A stretch of DNA of 61,350 nt from Candidatus Ozemibacter sibiricus (GCA_003327425.1 QOQW01000013.1:1-61350), one strand, 5' to 3'. Shown: positions 1-8,772, counted from the stretch's first letter. Notes: generated by a model from the sequence alone, not told the origin. Numbers and translations are program-made.

Positions 1-1612
1 CGCCCTGGGCGACGGTCTTCGGGTCTACGTTCGACCCGCCCTGCGCATCGAAGGTTACCTGGTAGGTGGTCACCGCCTGGGCCACCCATTTGGCGTAGAG
101 GGTCAGGTTGGACGTGACGGTGTCGGTGGCGAAGTTCCAGGCGTTGGTGCAGGCCGCTTCCTTGTACCAGCCGGCGAACGTATACCCGGTGCGGGTCGGG
201 TCGGCCGGGGGCGTGACCTTCTCGCCCTGGGCGACGGTCTTCGGGTCTACGTTCGACCCGCCCTGCGCATCGAAGGTTACCTGGTAGGTGGTCACCGCCT
301 GGGCCACCCATTTGGCGTAGAGGGTCAGGTTGGACGTGACGGTGTCGGTGGCGAAGTTCCAGGCGTTGAGGCAGGCCGCTTCCTTGTACCAGCCGGCGAA
401 CGTATACCCGGGGCGGGTCGGGTCGGCCGGGGGCGTGACCTTCTCGCCCTGGGCGACGGTCTTCGGGTCTACGTTCGACCCGCCCTGCGTCTCGAAGGCC
501 ACCTGGTACGTGGTCACCGACTGGGCTACCCATTTGGCGTAGAGGGTCAGGTTGGACGTGACGGTGTCGGTGGCGAAGTTCCAGGCTGTGGTGCAGGCCG
601 CGTCTTTGTACCAGCCCGCGAACGTATACCCGGGGCGGGTCGGGTCGGCCGGCGGCGCGACCTTCTCGCCCTGGGCGACCGTCTTCGGGGCGACCTCTGA
701 CCCGCCCTGCGTCTCGAAGGCCACCTGGTACGTGGTCACCGCCTGGGCCACCCACTTGGCGTAGAGGGTCAGGTTGGACGTGACGGTGTCGGTGGCGAAG
801 TTCCAGGCTGTGGTGCAGGCCGCGTCTTTGTACCAGCCCGCGAACGTATACCCGGGGCGGGTCGGGTCGGCCGGCGGCGTGACCTTCTCGCCCTGGGCGA
901 CCGTCTTCGGGGCTACCGGTGACCCGTCCTGCGTGTCGAAGGTCACCTGGTACGTGGTCACCGCCTGGGCCACCCACTTGGCGTAGAGGGTCAGGTTGGC
1001 CGTGACGGTGTCGGTGGCGAAGTTCCAGGCGGTGGTGCAGGCCGCATCTTTGTACCAGCCGGCGAACGTATACCCGGGGCGGGTCGGGTCGGCCGGCGGC
1101 GTGACCTTCTCGCCCTGGGCGACCGTCTTCGGGGCTACCGGTGACCCGTCCTGCGTGTCGAAGGTCACCTGGTATGTGGTCACCGACTGGGCCACCCATT
1201 TGGCGTAGAGGGTCAGGTTGGCCGTGACGGTGTCGGTGGCGAAGTTCCAGGCATTGAGGCAGGCCGCTTCTTTATACCAGCCGGCGAACGTATACCCGGT
1301 GCGGGTCGGGGCGGCCGGCGGCGTGACCTTCTCGCCCTGGGCGACCGTCTTCGGGGCTACCGGTGACCCGTCCTGCGTCTCGAAGGTCACCTGGTATGTG
1401 GTCACCGACTGGGCCACCCACTTGGCGTAGAGGGTCAGGTTGGACGTGACGGTGTCGGTGGCGAAGTTCCAGGCTGTGGTGCAGGCCGCGTCTTTGTACC
1501 AGCCCGCGAACGTATACCCGGGGCGGGTCGGGTCGGCCGGCGGCGTGACCTTCTCGCCCTGGGCGACCGTCTTCGGGGCTATGTTCGACCCGCCCTGCGC
1601 ATCGAAGGTCAC
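1..1612 (-). repeat. Tandem 222-bp coding repeat, about 7.3 copies
   Basis: A 222-bp unit recurs head to tail with the same phase (for example equivalent positions 330, 552, 774, 996, 1218, 1440). Copies differ at only a few positions, so they are close to identical at DNA level, not just protein level. 222 is divisible by three, so gain or loss of a unit keeps the frame. The array continues beyond the left edge. Confidence 0.95.
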
Positions 1613-2680
1613 CGACACGTAGGTTGTCTGGGCAGAGCCCACCACGATGGGCAGATGCACACGGCAGAAGCCCCGATCCGGGGCGCTGATCTTGACGCTG
1701 ACGGTCGCCAGCCCGGTCGAGGGCGCGATCCAGACGGCGGAGTCAAGATTGCCGGGAGGGGGCGAGAAGGTTCCGCGACCGGGATCCCACTCGAAGGTGA
1801 GGCCGGGCGTCGTCCGGGTGATGTTGATCAAGGTCAGAGCGATGTCGACCCGATCGCCGGGCCTCACGGTATTCGCCTCCGAAATCGGCTTCCCGCCTTT
1901 CTGCGCGATGAATGACGCCCCGATCGGCGGGACCTGATCGGGGGTTCCCGGAATCTGGATCTCGACCGTGGTCGGTTCATCTGTCGAGACCAAATGCACC
2001 GTGACCTTCGGCCGCTCATTCGGGGTCGCCCCGGTCACGACAATGATGATATCGGCGGCCTCGACGTCGTTGGGCAGTTCGGGCGAGGTAAACCGGCCGT
2101 CTTCCTGGACGTAGAATTTCTCTCCCCAGAGCATGAGGACCGTTCCCGGCGGATAGAACGCGCCGGTCGGATCGCGGAGGACCCCCGTGACGATCTTGGC
2201 CGCGGCGGCCAGCATCAACTCGAGCGCGGCCGGCTGGGCCGCGGTCGTTGGGAGGTTTGTGGGTTCCGTCGGTTCAGACCGGACCTTGAAGGTCTTGCCC
2301 GAGCGAACCAACTTGGCGACGACCCGGAATGTTCCGTTCGGAAGCCCGGTGAAGCGGAAGACCCCGGACGCATCGGTCACCTGGGCGGGCAGATCGGGAA
2401 GCTCCTCGATCCAGACGAGGGCGCCGGCGGCAGGGGTGCCCGAACGGCCGGCGGCGGCGCGCCTGGCCGGGTCGACCTCCCGCAGGCCGGCGGGGACCTC
2501 GGCGAGGGAGTCGGGCAGGATCACCTTCCCCGTCAGCTCGAGACCAAGGCTTTCGACCAAGGTTCCATCATCGGAGGGCCCGGTGAGCCGTCGACAGCCG
2601 ACGAAGGAACCGATGAGCATCACGCTGAGAATCAGCGCCGGAAACAGCCACCGCCCACGCCATAGCCAAGATCTTTTCAT
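1..2680 (-). CDS. Lipoprotein with InlB/Listeria-Bacteroides B-repeats (partial, runs off left edge)
   Basis: Predicted surface or secreted lipoprotein. The reading frame is open from an ATG at 2680 to the left edge, so the C-terminus is missing. A good SD (AAGGAG, about 6 nt upstream) supports the start. Residues 1-28 form a signal peptide ending in a lipobox with Cys29. Residues about 85-135 look like a carboxypeptidase-regulatory-type beta-sandwich, followed by Ig-like sequence to about residue 350. From about residue 357 the protein consists of 74-residue repeats. Each has the core VTFDAQGG, the phrase GYTFAGWY, and the end NLTLYAKW, which is the hallmark of the InlB B-repeat (Flg_new) family. 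These repeats are known in adhesins and surface proteins; a role in adhesion is inference. It is separated from the flagellar operon by 826 bp and is probably transcribed alone. Confidence 0.9.
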   Translation of the reverse strand, partial: MKRSWLWRGRWLFPALILSVMLIGSFVGCRRLTGPSDDGTLVESLGLELTGKVILPDSLAEVPAGLREVDPARRAAAGRSGTPAAGALVWIEELPDLPAQVTDASGVFRFTGLPNGTFRVVAKLVRSGKTFKVRSEPTEPTNLPTTAAQPAALELMLAAAAKIVTGVLRDPTGAFYPPGTVLMLWGEKFYVQEDGRFTSPELPNDVEAADIIIVVTGATPNERPKVTVHLVSTDEPTTVEIQIPGTPDQVPPIGASFIAQKGGKPISEANTVRPGDRVDIALTLINITRTTPGLTFEWDPGRGTFSPPPGNLDSAVWIAPSTGLATVSVKISAPDRGFCRVHLPIVVGSAQTTYVSVTFDAQGGSNIAPKTVAQGEKVTPPADPTRPGYTFAGWYKDAACTTAWNFATDTVTSNLTLYAKWVAQSVTTYQVTFETQDGSPVAPKTVAQGEKVTPPAAPTRTGYTFAGWYKEAACLNAWNFATDTVTANLTLYAKWVAQSVTTYQVTFDTQDGSPVAPKTVAQGEKVTPPADPTRPGYTFAGWYKDAACTTAWNFATDTVTANLTLYAKWVAQAVTTYQVTFDTQDGSPVAPKTVAQGEKVTPPADPTRPGYTFAGWYKDAACTTAWNFATDTVTSNLTLYAKWVAQAVTTYQVAFETQGGSEVAPKTVAQGEKVAPPADPTRPGYTFAGWYKDAACTTAWNFATDTVTSNLTLYAKWVAQSVTTYQVAFETQGGSNVDPKTVAQGEKVTPPADPTRPGYTFAGWYKEAACLNAWNFATDTVTSNLTLYAKWVAQAVTTYQVTFDAQGGSNVDPKTVAQGEKVTPPADPTRTGYTFAGWYKEAACTNAWNFATDTVTSNLTLYAKWVAQAVTTYQVTFDAQGGSNVDPKTVAQG

Positions 2681-2748
2681 ACGACTCCTTTCTCGGCTGC
2701 ATCAGCAGATCGGTTCGACGAACCAGCCGCCGTCTGGATGATCCCCGC

Positions 2749-2782
2749 GAGAACGCCTTCAGGCGGGGCAAGGGGCGTTCTC
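2749..2782 (-). promoter_or_regulatory. Inverted repeat upstream of the repeat lipoprotein
   Basis: GAGAACGCC (2749-2757) is repeated exactly in inverse orientation at 2774-2782, with 16 nt between. It lies about 70-100 bp upstream of the lipoprotein start, suitable for an operator or a 5'-UTR hairpin. No clear -10/-35 pair was seen beside it. Confidence 0.35.
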
Positions 2783-3401
2783 CCTTCGCCCTTTCAGGGC
2801 ACAGGCCTTGGGCCCCGCTTCCCTGCCGGGCAACGGTTCACGTTTCCCGGGCGGCCGGCGAGCGGCGCAGGCCGACGAAGGCGTGGGAGCGATTCCCCCA
2901 TTTCAAAGATAAGGGGAGCGAGGTTAATTTTCGGTTAAGGATCGCGATCTTTTTTCACCCTCGGCGTGATGGGCCTGGGTCAGCCGTCGTTTTCCCCGAA
3001 CCCCTTAAGGGGAAGGCCCCTGACCGCAGGCCCTTTTGAGGGATTCCAGGAGGGCCGTTTCTCCTTCAGATCAGAGGCTCCCTGCCCCCATCTCGATGCC
3101 AGATCGAAGGAGAAGCAAGACCGCTCCTTTCGGCGGATCATCTGACCGAAAGTGATTGTGGGTTGAGAGCCGACGGAGGATCTGATCAGGCTGTCACATC
3201 GAGAACGCCATCGGTGTCTTGTCAAAAAAGCCCGAGATCGCATCAACGGAGACAAGAGACTCCTGGCCAGAAAACCTTCTCCCCCCTCGACTAGACCTCA
3301 ACCAGCCCCGACGATTCATCAATAACGTCATCTTCTGGTGCCCCAAGCCAGTTTTGGGCCTCGAGGCCTCGTCCCGGGAAACACTGAGGAAGGGAGGTGG
3401 C

Positions 3402-3446
3402 GATCCTTGCCCTCCCTCTCCCTCGCGATGCTGCGAGGCAAGGATC
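3402..3446. terminator. Possible stem-loop after the flagellar operon
   Basis: Perfect 10-bp inverted repeat GATCCTTGCC (3402-3411) / GGCAAGGATC (3437-3446), about 60 bp beyond the end of the last flagellar-operon gene. No T tract follows on the minus strand, so intrinsic termination is doubtful. Confidence 0.3.
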
Positions 3447-3506
3447 ACCTGAAAGTTATCGGAGGATCGCCCTCTTCATGGCCAGAGCAAAGCGGGCGGA
3501 GGGGGG

Positions 3507-4181
3507 TCAGGGGGTGGTCGGCGGCCGGGGCGAGGGCTGGCGCAGGACTTTGGCGATGAAGCGTTTCGTCTCGGGGAAGGGGGGGATGCCGCCGTGGTTC
3601 TGGACGACGGTGGGGCCGGCGTTGTAGGCGGCGAGGGCGCGGTGCAGGTCGCCCTGGAAGCGATCGAGCATCATCGCCAGGTATTTCGTGCCGCCGGCGA
3701 TGTTCTGTTCGGGGTCGAAGGGATCGGTCACCCCCAGCTCGCGGGCGGTCTCGGGCATCAGTTGCATCAGGCCCAGGGCGCCCTTCTTGCTGACGCTGCG
3801 CGGATCATAGCCCGACTCGGCCTCGATGACCCGTTGCACCAACTGCGGGTCGACGCCGTTGGCCTGGGCGTATTTCCTGATCAGGTCGGCATACAGGGCC
3901 GACCGGCTGGTGGCGGCCATGGCGCCCAGCGAGGCCGGCGAGGGAGCGGCCAGCGGGGCGACCGCCGACAGGTTGGGCCGCGCGGACTGGCCCTGGTCGG
4001 TGCCGGCGGCGCCGCCGGGCGTGCCGGGCGCGCCCGGCCTGGCCAAAGGAGCCTGCTGGGCCTCCTGCAGGGCGCTGGCGAAGGTGGCCTTCTCGCGCCG
4101 GATCCGGCGCGGGGCCATGCCCCGGAACGAGGTGTTGAGTTCGTCGATCCGTTCCATGATCTCGCGCATCCGTTCAAGCAT
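3507..4181 (-). CDS. Flagellar-operon lytic transglycosylase (SLT domain)
   Basis: Predicted periplasmic peptidoglycan lyase, 224 aa. The C-terminal half (from about residue 95) is an SLT/goose-lysozyme-type domain with IEAESGYDP, in which Glu122 is the expected catalytic acid, followed by GLMQLMP (137-143) and the AYNAGP signature. The N-terminal 90 residues are a charged helix and a Pro/Gly/Ala linker, without a clear signal peptide. The ATG at 4181 has a strong SD and overlaps the end of fliJ by 8 bp, so it is translationally coupled to the export genes. By position it probably opens peptidoglycan for the rod, the job done by FlgJ or SltF elsewhere (inference). Confidence 0.88.
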   Translation of the reverse strand: MLERMREIMERIDELNTSFRGMAPRRIRREKATFASALQEAQQAPLARPGAPGTPGGAAGTDQGQSARPNLSAVAPLAAPSPASLGAMAATSRSALYADLIRKYAQANGVDPQLVQRVIEAESGYDPRSVSKKGALGLMQLMPETARELGVTDPFDPEQNIAGGTKYLAMMLDRFQGDLHRALAAYNAGPTVVQNHGGIPPFPETKRFIAKVLRQPSPRPPTTP

Positions 4182-4629
4182 TGCCTTCCTCCTCCCGGTC
4201 GAGCTGGTCGCGCCGCGCGATGAACCCATCGAGGCGCTTCTGGTCGAGCCGCTGCTGGGCCTGCCGATAGGCCTTCTCGTCGCGCTCGCGGAGCTTTTCG
4301 TAGATCTTGCGCTGCCGCCGCTTCTCGGCCAGCTCGGCGACGATCTTCTCCCGCTGGGCCTGCAGGCGGGCCTTCTCTTCTTCATGGTACTCGCGGGTCT
4401 TCTGCAGGCGCACCAGGTAGGGGTGGAACAGCCGGATGGTATCCATGCGGCCGGCCAGCAGCGCCTGCGCTTTCTCTTCCATGGCGGCGTCGTATTCGGC
4501 GGTCAGGCGGGCGATCCTGGCCTCGACCTCGTTGATCTGGCCGTCTTTGACGGCCAGCCGCCGCTTCACCTCGTCTTCTTCATGCAGCGCCAGGGTCAAC
4601 AACGACTGGAACCGGAACGCGAACGCCAT
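4174..4629 (-). CDS. fliJ: Flagellar export chaperone FliJ
   Basis: 151 aa, almost entirely charged coiled coil (Glu/Lys/Arg/Gln-rich heptads), matching FliJ in length and composition. The N-terminus (FAFRFQSLL) resembles the usual FliJ opening. FliJ sits in the central channel of the FliI hexamer and helps hand export substrates to FlhA. The gene follows fliI by 38 bp and overlaps the transglycosylase gene by 8 bp. Identification rests on coiled-coil character plus position, since FliJ sequences diverge strongly. Confidence 0.88.
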   Translation of the reverse strand: MAFAFRFQSLLTLALHEEDEVKRRLAVKDGQINEVEARIARLTAEYDAAMEEKAQALLAGRMDTIRLFHPYLVRLQKTREYHEEEKARLQAQREKIVAELAEKRRQRKIYEKLRERDEKAYRQAQQRLDQKRLDGFIARRDQLDREEEGNA

Positions 4630-4667
4630 GCGCGATCACCCTCTCCGCCCGCCGTCGGCCAGGCCGC

Positions 4668-5975
4668 TCATGCCAGAATGGCCTCGAGCAGCTTCACGCT
4701 CTCGTCGAACGGCACGACCTCGCGGATGCCCTGCCGGATGAAGGCCTGGATGCGGGGCAGCCGTTCGACGGCATCGTCGATCTTGGGGTTGGTGCCTTTC
4801 TTGTAGGCGCCGATGTTGACCAGGTCGGCGGACTGCTGGTAGGTGGCATAGAGATCGCGCACCTTCCCGGCGATCTCGAAATGCCGCTTGGACACGATGT
4901 CGGGCATCAGACGCGAGATGCTGGCCAGGATGTCGACGGCCGGGAAGAGGTTCTGATGCGCCATTTCGCGCGACAGCACGAGGTGGCCGTCGAGGATACC
5001 GCGCACGGCGTCGGCCACCGGTTCATCCATGTCGCCGCCTTCGACCAGCACGGTGTAGATGGCGGTGATCGAACCGGTGCGCGAGGTGCCGGCCCGTTCG
5101 AGCAGCTTGGGCAGCAGACTGAAGACGGAAGGCGTATAGCCGCGGGTGGTGGGCGGCTCGCCGACCGCCAGGCCGATCTCCCGCTGGGAGAGGGCGAACC
5201 GCGTGACCGAGTCCATCATCAACATGACATCTTTGCCCTGATCGCGGAAGTATTCGGCGATGGCGGTCGCGGTGAAGGCCGCCTTGACGCGCACCAGGGC
5301 CGGCTGATCGGAGGTGGCGACGACGACCACCGACCGCCGCAGCCCTTCGGGGCCGAGATCCTTCTCGATGAACTCGCGCACTTCGCGGCCGCGTTCGCCG
5401 ATCAGGCCGATGACGTTGACATCGGCCTTGGAACTGCGGCAGATCATGCCCATCAGCGTGCTCTTGCCGACGCCGGACCCGGAAAAGATGCCCAGGCGCT
5501 GCCCGCGCCCCATGGTGAGCAGGGCATCGAGCACCTTGACCCCGGTCTCGAGCGGAGCGGTGATGCGGCGACGGGCGAAGGGGTTGGGCGGATCGCGCGT
5601 GATCGGCACCCGCTCGAGGGTGGGCGGCAGGTCGCCCTTTTCGTCCTGGGGGTTGCCCAGGCCATCGATCAGCCGACCGAGCAGCGCATCGCCGGCCGGC
5701 GCGGTCAGGGGCCGACCGAGCGGCACCACCTCGCTCCCCTGGCGAATGCCGGCCGTGCTGATGAGGGGCATCAGCAGGATCGAACTGCGGCGGAAGCCGA
5801 CGACCTCGCAGGGGGCCGGCCCCAGGCCGGTCATGACGTGGCAGACCTCGCCGACCGGCACCTGCGGCCCGGTGGCTTCGATGAGCAGGCCGATGACCTG
5901 GGTGACCCGCCCATTGACCCGGATGGGATCGGTCTGTTCGATGACGTTGACGTACTCGGAGAAGGGGAAGTTCAT
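4668..5975 (-). CDS. fliI: Flagellum-specific export ATPase FliI
   Basis: 435 aa, full length for FliI. This F1-beta-like ATPase powers or assists the flagellar type III export apparatus at the cytoplasmic face. The Walker A motif GSGVGKST lies at residues 166-173, followed by the GERGREVREF segment characteristic of FliI/YscN. Further on are the Walker B region (LMMDSVTRFA) and a TTRGYTPSVF segment. It lies 46 bp after fliH, its regulatory partner. Confidence 0.97.
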   Translation of the reverse strand: MNFPFSEYVNVIEQTDPIRVNGRVTQVIGLLIEATGPQVPVGEVCHVMTGLGPAPCEVVGFRRSSILLMPLISTAGIRQGSEVVPLGRPLTAPAGDALLGRLIDGLGNPQDEKGDLPPTLERVPITRDPPNPFARRRITAPLETGVKVLDALLTMGRGQRLGIFSGSGVGKSTLMGMICRSSKADVNVIGLIGERGREVREFIEKDLGPEGLRRSVVVVATSDQPALVRVKAAFTATAIAEYFRDQGKDVMLMMDSVTRFALSQREIGLAVGEPPTTRGYTPSVFSLLPKLLERAGTSRTGSITAIYTVLVEGGDMDEPVADAVRGILDGHLVLSREMAHQNLFPAVDILASISRLMPDIVSKRHFEIAGKVRDLYATYQQSADLVNIGAYKKGTNPKIDDAVERLPRIQAFIRQGIREVVPFDESVKLLEAILA

Positions 5976-6021
5976 CGTCCCGCCCCCTGCCAGGTTCCGT
6001 CGCGCCCGCCCTGCACGCCCC

Positions 6022-7254
6022 TCACTCCGGCCGCTTCAGGTATTTCAGCATCTGGTTCTCGAGTTCCTGGGCCTGGGTCTCGAGGGTGGCATCGATGGTG
6101 CCGACCCCGGTCTCGATCTTGACGCCGCCCGGCGCCAGGGAGGGGTCTTCCACCACCTTGACGTCGGCGACGGCATGAAGCCGGCGCAGGAACTCCTGTT
6201 TGTGCGCTTCGGTCATGCTCTTGTCTTTGAGGTTGATGCGGATGACGATCTTGTCGACCTCGGAGATCTTGTTGAGGGCGGCGTCGATGTTCTGCAGGAT
6301 GATCTCGGGGCGCACCAGCGGTTCGGTCTTCAGCACCCGTTTGGCGAAGGCGATGACCAGCTTGACCATCTCTTCTTCGGCCGCTTTGAGCAGCCCCATG
6401 CGGCTGGTCTGCAGTTCGCTGATCAGCAGCTCGGTCTCCTGCATCAGATTCTGCCAGTCGAGCCGGATCTCTTCGAGCCCGGCCTTCTCGCCGGCCGCGA
6501 TGCCTTTCTCTTCGCCGAGGGCGAAGCCTTCCTTGTAGGCTTTCTGCTTGATGGCCTCGAGTTCGACGGCCAGGCCTTTGCGCAGGGTCTCGGCTTCGGC
6601 CCGGGCGGTGGCCATGATCGTCTCGGCGCTCTTGCGCGCCATCTCGAGCTGCTTTTTCGTCTCTTCTTCGACGGTCTGGCGCCGGGCCATCATCTCATGA
6701 TGGAATTTCTCTTCTTCTTTGAGCAGGGCGCTCTCGCGCTCGACCAGGGACTGCTCCCATTCGCGCAGACGCTGTTCGAGGGCCATCAGCTCGAGGGCCT
6801 TGCGTTTGACCGCCGACATGGCGCTGCCATCGCGCGCAGCCGTGGCCGGAGCGGAGAGAACGGCCTCGATGGCCCCCGGCGGGAGGGGCCCGGCCTGGCC
6901 GCCGCCCGGCCGCGCGGCCCCGGGCCCGCTACCGGGGCTGGGCCCCGCCCCAGGCCCGACGCCGGGGCCGGCGGCGGGGGCAGGAGCGGCACCACCGGTG
7001 GGAGGACTCGCCGCGGGGCCGCCCGGTGGGGCCCCCGGGGCGGTTTTCTCGGGGCCGGCGGGAGCCCTGGCCTCGGGGTCGACCGTTCCTTTGGCGCCGG
7101 TACCGGCCAGGCGATCGGGCGAGAGTTCCCGGAAGAGGCCTTCGATGTCCTCCTCGGTCTCGGCCGGCGGGGCCGCCGGCTGGTTCGCGGTGGGAATGGC
7201 GACTTTGTGGTCCTTGTCGATCTTGACCTGGAAGGCTTTGTAGATGCGGGCCAT
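6022..7254 (-). CDS. fliH: Flagellar assembly protein FliH
   Basis: 410 aa, longer than most FliH. Residues about 45-155 are a Pro/Gly/Ala-rich low-complexity linker including GPG repeats. This is followed by a long coiled coil (about 170-290) and a C-terminal FliH/YscL-type domain. FliH binds FliI and links it to the C-ring. The N-terminal segment MARIYKAFQV resembles the conserved FliH start. The start codon has no obvious SD and lies 14 nt after the preceding stop, so re-initiation from the upstream gene is likely. The extended linker is the main peculiarity. Confidence 0.9.
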   Translation of the reverse strand: MARIYKAFQVKIDKDHKVAIPTANQPAAPPAETEEDIEGLFRELSPDRLAGTGAKGTVDPEARAPAGPEKTAPGAPPGGPAASPPTGGAAPAPAAGPGVGPGAGPSPGSGPGAARPGGGQAGPLPPGAIEAVLSAPATAARDGSAMSAVKRKALELMALEQRLREWEQSLVERESALLKEEEKFHHEMMARRQTVEEETKKQLEMARKSAETIMATARAEAETLRKGLAVELEAIKQKAYKEGFALGEEKGIAAGEKAGLEEIRLDWQNLMQETELLISELQTSRMGLLKAAEEEMVKLVIAFAKRVLKTEPLVRPEIILQNIDAALNKISEVDKIVIRINLKDKSMTEAHKQEFLRRLHAVADVKVVEDPSLAPGGVKIETGVGTIDATLETQAQELENQMLKYLKRPE

Positions 7255-7268
7255 GGCGGAGTCGGGGG

Positions 7269-7718
7269 TCAGTCGACCAGCCGCTCGTCAGGGCGGCCGC
7301 GCTGGATGAAGAGTTCCCGCTTCTCGACGAGCTGGCGGGCGGTGAGGAGGATGCGGTGGCGGGCTTCCTCGATCTCGCTGACCCGGCGGGGCCCGAGATG
7401 GGTGATCTCGTCGCGCAGGTCTTCGATGGCGCGCTGCGACATGTTGGCGGCCAGAGCCTGCAGCACGGCCTCGCTGGCGCCTTTGAGCGCGAGGGCCAGA
7501 TCGCGCAGCGTGGTCAGTTTGAGCAGGCGCTGCAGGCCACGGGCATCGCCGTGGGCGAGATCGTCGAAGGTGAAGAGGCGCTTGCGCAGCTCGCCGGCGA
7601 CGGCCGGCACGCTCTTGGCGAGGTTCTGCAGCAGGGTGCGCGAGGCGGCCGGGTCCATGCACTGCATGATATCGGCCAGGATGTCGATGCCACGGCGGGC
7701 GACGAAGGGGCTAGCCAA
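7269..7718 (-). CDS. Second, C-terminal-domain-only FliG paralogue
   Basis: 149 aa. It aligns along its whole length with the last ~145 residues of the FliG encoded immediately upstream. Matching pairs include RRGIDILADIM with GIDALVNVLN, KRLFTFDDLA with KRLFVFEDVV, ALALKGASEAV with SISLKGVTDEV, and SQRAIEDLRDEI with SKRAAEMLKEEM. The N-terminal and EHPQ middle domains are absent. The torque-helix charge pattern (Arg, then Arg-Asp-Glu, then Gly-Pro-Arg-Arg) is retained. The gene overlaps the end of fliG by 8 bp. It probably arose by partial duplication. A role in the C-ring or rotor-stator interface is inference. Confidence 0.85.
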   Translation of the reverse strand: MASPFVARRGIDILADIMQCMDPAASRTLLQNLAKSVPAVAGELRKRLFTFDDLAHGDARGLQRLLKLTTLRDLALALKGASEAVLQALAANMSQRAIEDLRDEITHLGPRRVSEIEEARHRILLTARQLVEKRELFIQRGRPDERLVD

Positions 7719-8766
7719 TCAGTTCCTCCTCTCCGGGGCGGGCGATGATGATCTCGCCCTTCGCCTCGAGGTTCTTGACGACGGCGACGATGCGCTGCTG
7801 CGCCTGATCGACATCGCGGATGCGCACCGGGCCCATGTAGGCCATCTCTTCCTTGAGCATCTCGGCGGCGCGCTTCGACATGTTCTTGTAGAATTTCTCC
7901 TTGACCTCGTCGGTGACGCCCTTGAGCGAGATCGACAGATCTTTCGGGTCGATCTCCTTGAGCAGGCGCTGGATGCCGCGATCGTCGATGAGCACGACGT
8001 CCTCGAAGACGAACAGGCGTTTCTTGACCTCTTCGGCCAGGCTCGGTTCCTGCACTTCCATGGTCTCGATGATCGTCTTCTCGGTGGCGCGGTCGACCTG
8101 ATTGAGGACGTTGACCAGGGCATCGATGCCGCCGGCGCTGGCCAGATCCTGGCCGAGGACGGCGGACAGCTTCTTCTCGAGGTAGTTCTCGACCTCGCGG
8201 GTGATCTCGGGGCTGGTGCGGTCCATGAGGGCGAGCCGCTTGGCGATCTCGGTCTGGGTGTCGGGCGGCAGCGACTGCAGGATCATGGCGGCCTTCTCGG
8301 GCTGCAGGTAGGCGAGGATCAGACAGATCGTCTGCGGATGCTCGTTCTGGATGAGGGTGGCGAGCTGGCTGGGATCGGCGGTCCGCGCCGCTTCGAAGGG
8401 CCGCACCTGGAGCGAGGTGCCCATGCGGGACAGGATCTCGAGCGCCCGGCCGGGCCCGACGGTCTTCTCGAGGAGGCCCTTGGCGTAATCGAGACCGCCT
8501 TCGGAGTAGAACTCGCGCGCCATCATCAACTGCTCGAACTCGAAGAGAACGGCTTCCTTGGCCTCGGTCGAGATCTTGCGCTGCCGGGCGATCTCGATGG
8601 TGAGCATCTCGATCTCGGCGTCGTTGAGAGACTGGAAGATGGTGCCGCTGGTCTCGGGGCCCAGGAAGATCAGGAGGATGGCGGCCTTGGTGCGGCCGGG
8701 CAGATCGAGGCGCGGGGGCTCGGGCAGGGGGGAACCTTCGGTCGCCGGCGAACGGGGATCGGCCAT
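7711..8766 (-). CDS. fliG: Flagellar motor switch protein FliG
   Basis: 351 aa, standard length. FliG joins the MS ring to the C-ring and transmits torque from the stators. Residues about 20-110 form the N-domain that binds FliF. The EHPQ motif of the middle domain is at 142-145. The C-domain ends with KRAAEMLKEEM and MGPVRIRDVD, containing the charged residues that face MotA. It starts 6 bp after fliF and overlaps the FliG-C paralogue. Confidence 0.97.
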   Translation of the reverse strand: MADPRSPATEGSPLPEPPRLDLPGRTKAAILLIFLGPETSGTIFQSLNDAEIEMLTIEIARQRKISTEAKEAVLFEFEQLMMAREFYSEGGLDYAKGLLEKTVGPGRALEILSRMGTSLQVRPFEAARTADPSQLATLIQNEHPQTICLILAYLQPEKAAMILQSLPPDTQTEIAKRLALMDRTSPEITREVENYLEKKLSAVLGQDLASAGGIDALVNVLNQVDRATEKTIIETMEVQEPSLAEEVKKRLFVFEDVVLIDDRGIQRLLKEIDPKDLSISLKGVTDEVKEKFYKNMSKRAAEMLKEEMAYMGPVRIRDVDQAQQRIVAVVKNLEAKGEIIIARPGEEELIG

Positions 8767-8772
8767 GGCGCG

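Larger units (their letters stand above)
2681..3506. other. 826-bp non-coding stretch with several inverted and direct repeats
   Basis: No convincing gene on either strand. It holds an exact 9-bp inverted repeat (2749-2757 with 2774-2782) just upstream of the lipoprotein gene, and an 11-bp-spaced direct repeat GGTTAA (2922-2927 and 2933-2938). Next to the direct repeat is the palindrome GATCGCGATC (2940-2949), which runs into six T residues. There is also a 12-bp palindrome CCCCTTAAGGGG (3001-3012) and a 10-bp stem (3402-3411 with 3437-3446). The first two lie where an operator for the lipoprotein gene would be; the last lies downstream of the flagellar operon and could act in termination. 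None is proven. Confidence 0.5.

Noticed and set aside
1-1612. CRISPR array
   Set aside because: The repeat unit is 222 bp, coding and without spacers.
330-1622. Six repeated 60-70 aa plus-strand frames
   Set aside because: They are the antisense of the InlB-type repeats; the minus frame has the family motifs and continues to a lipoprotein start with an SD.
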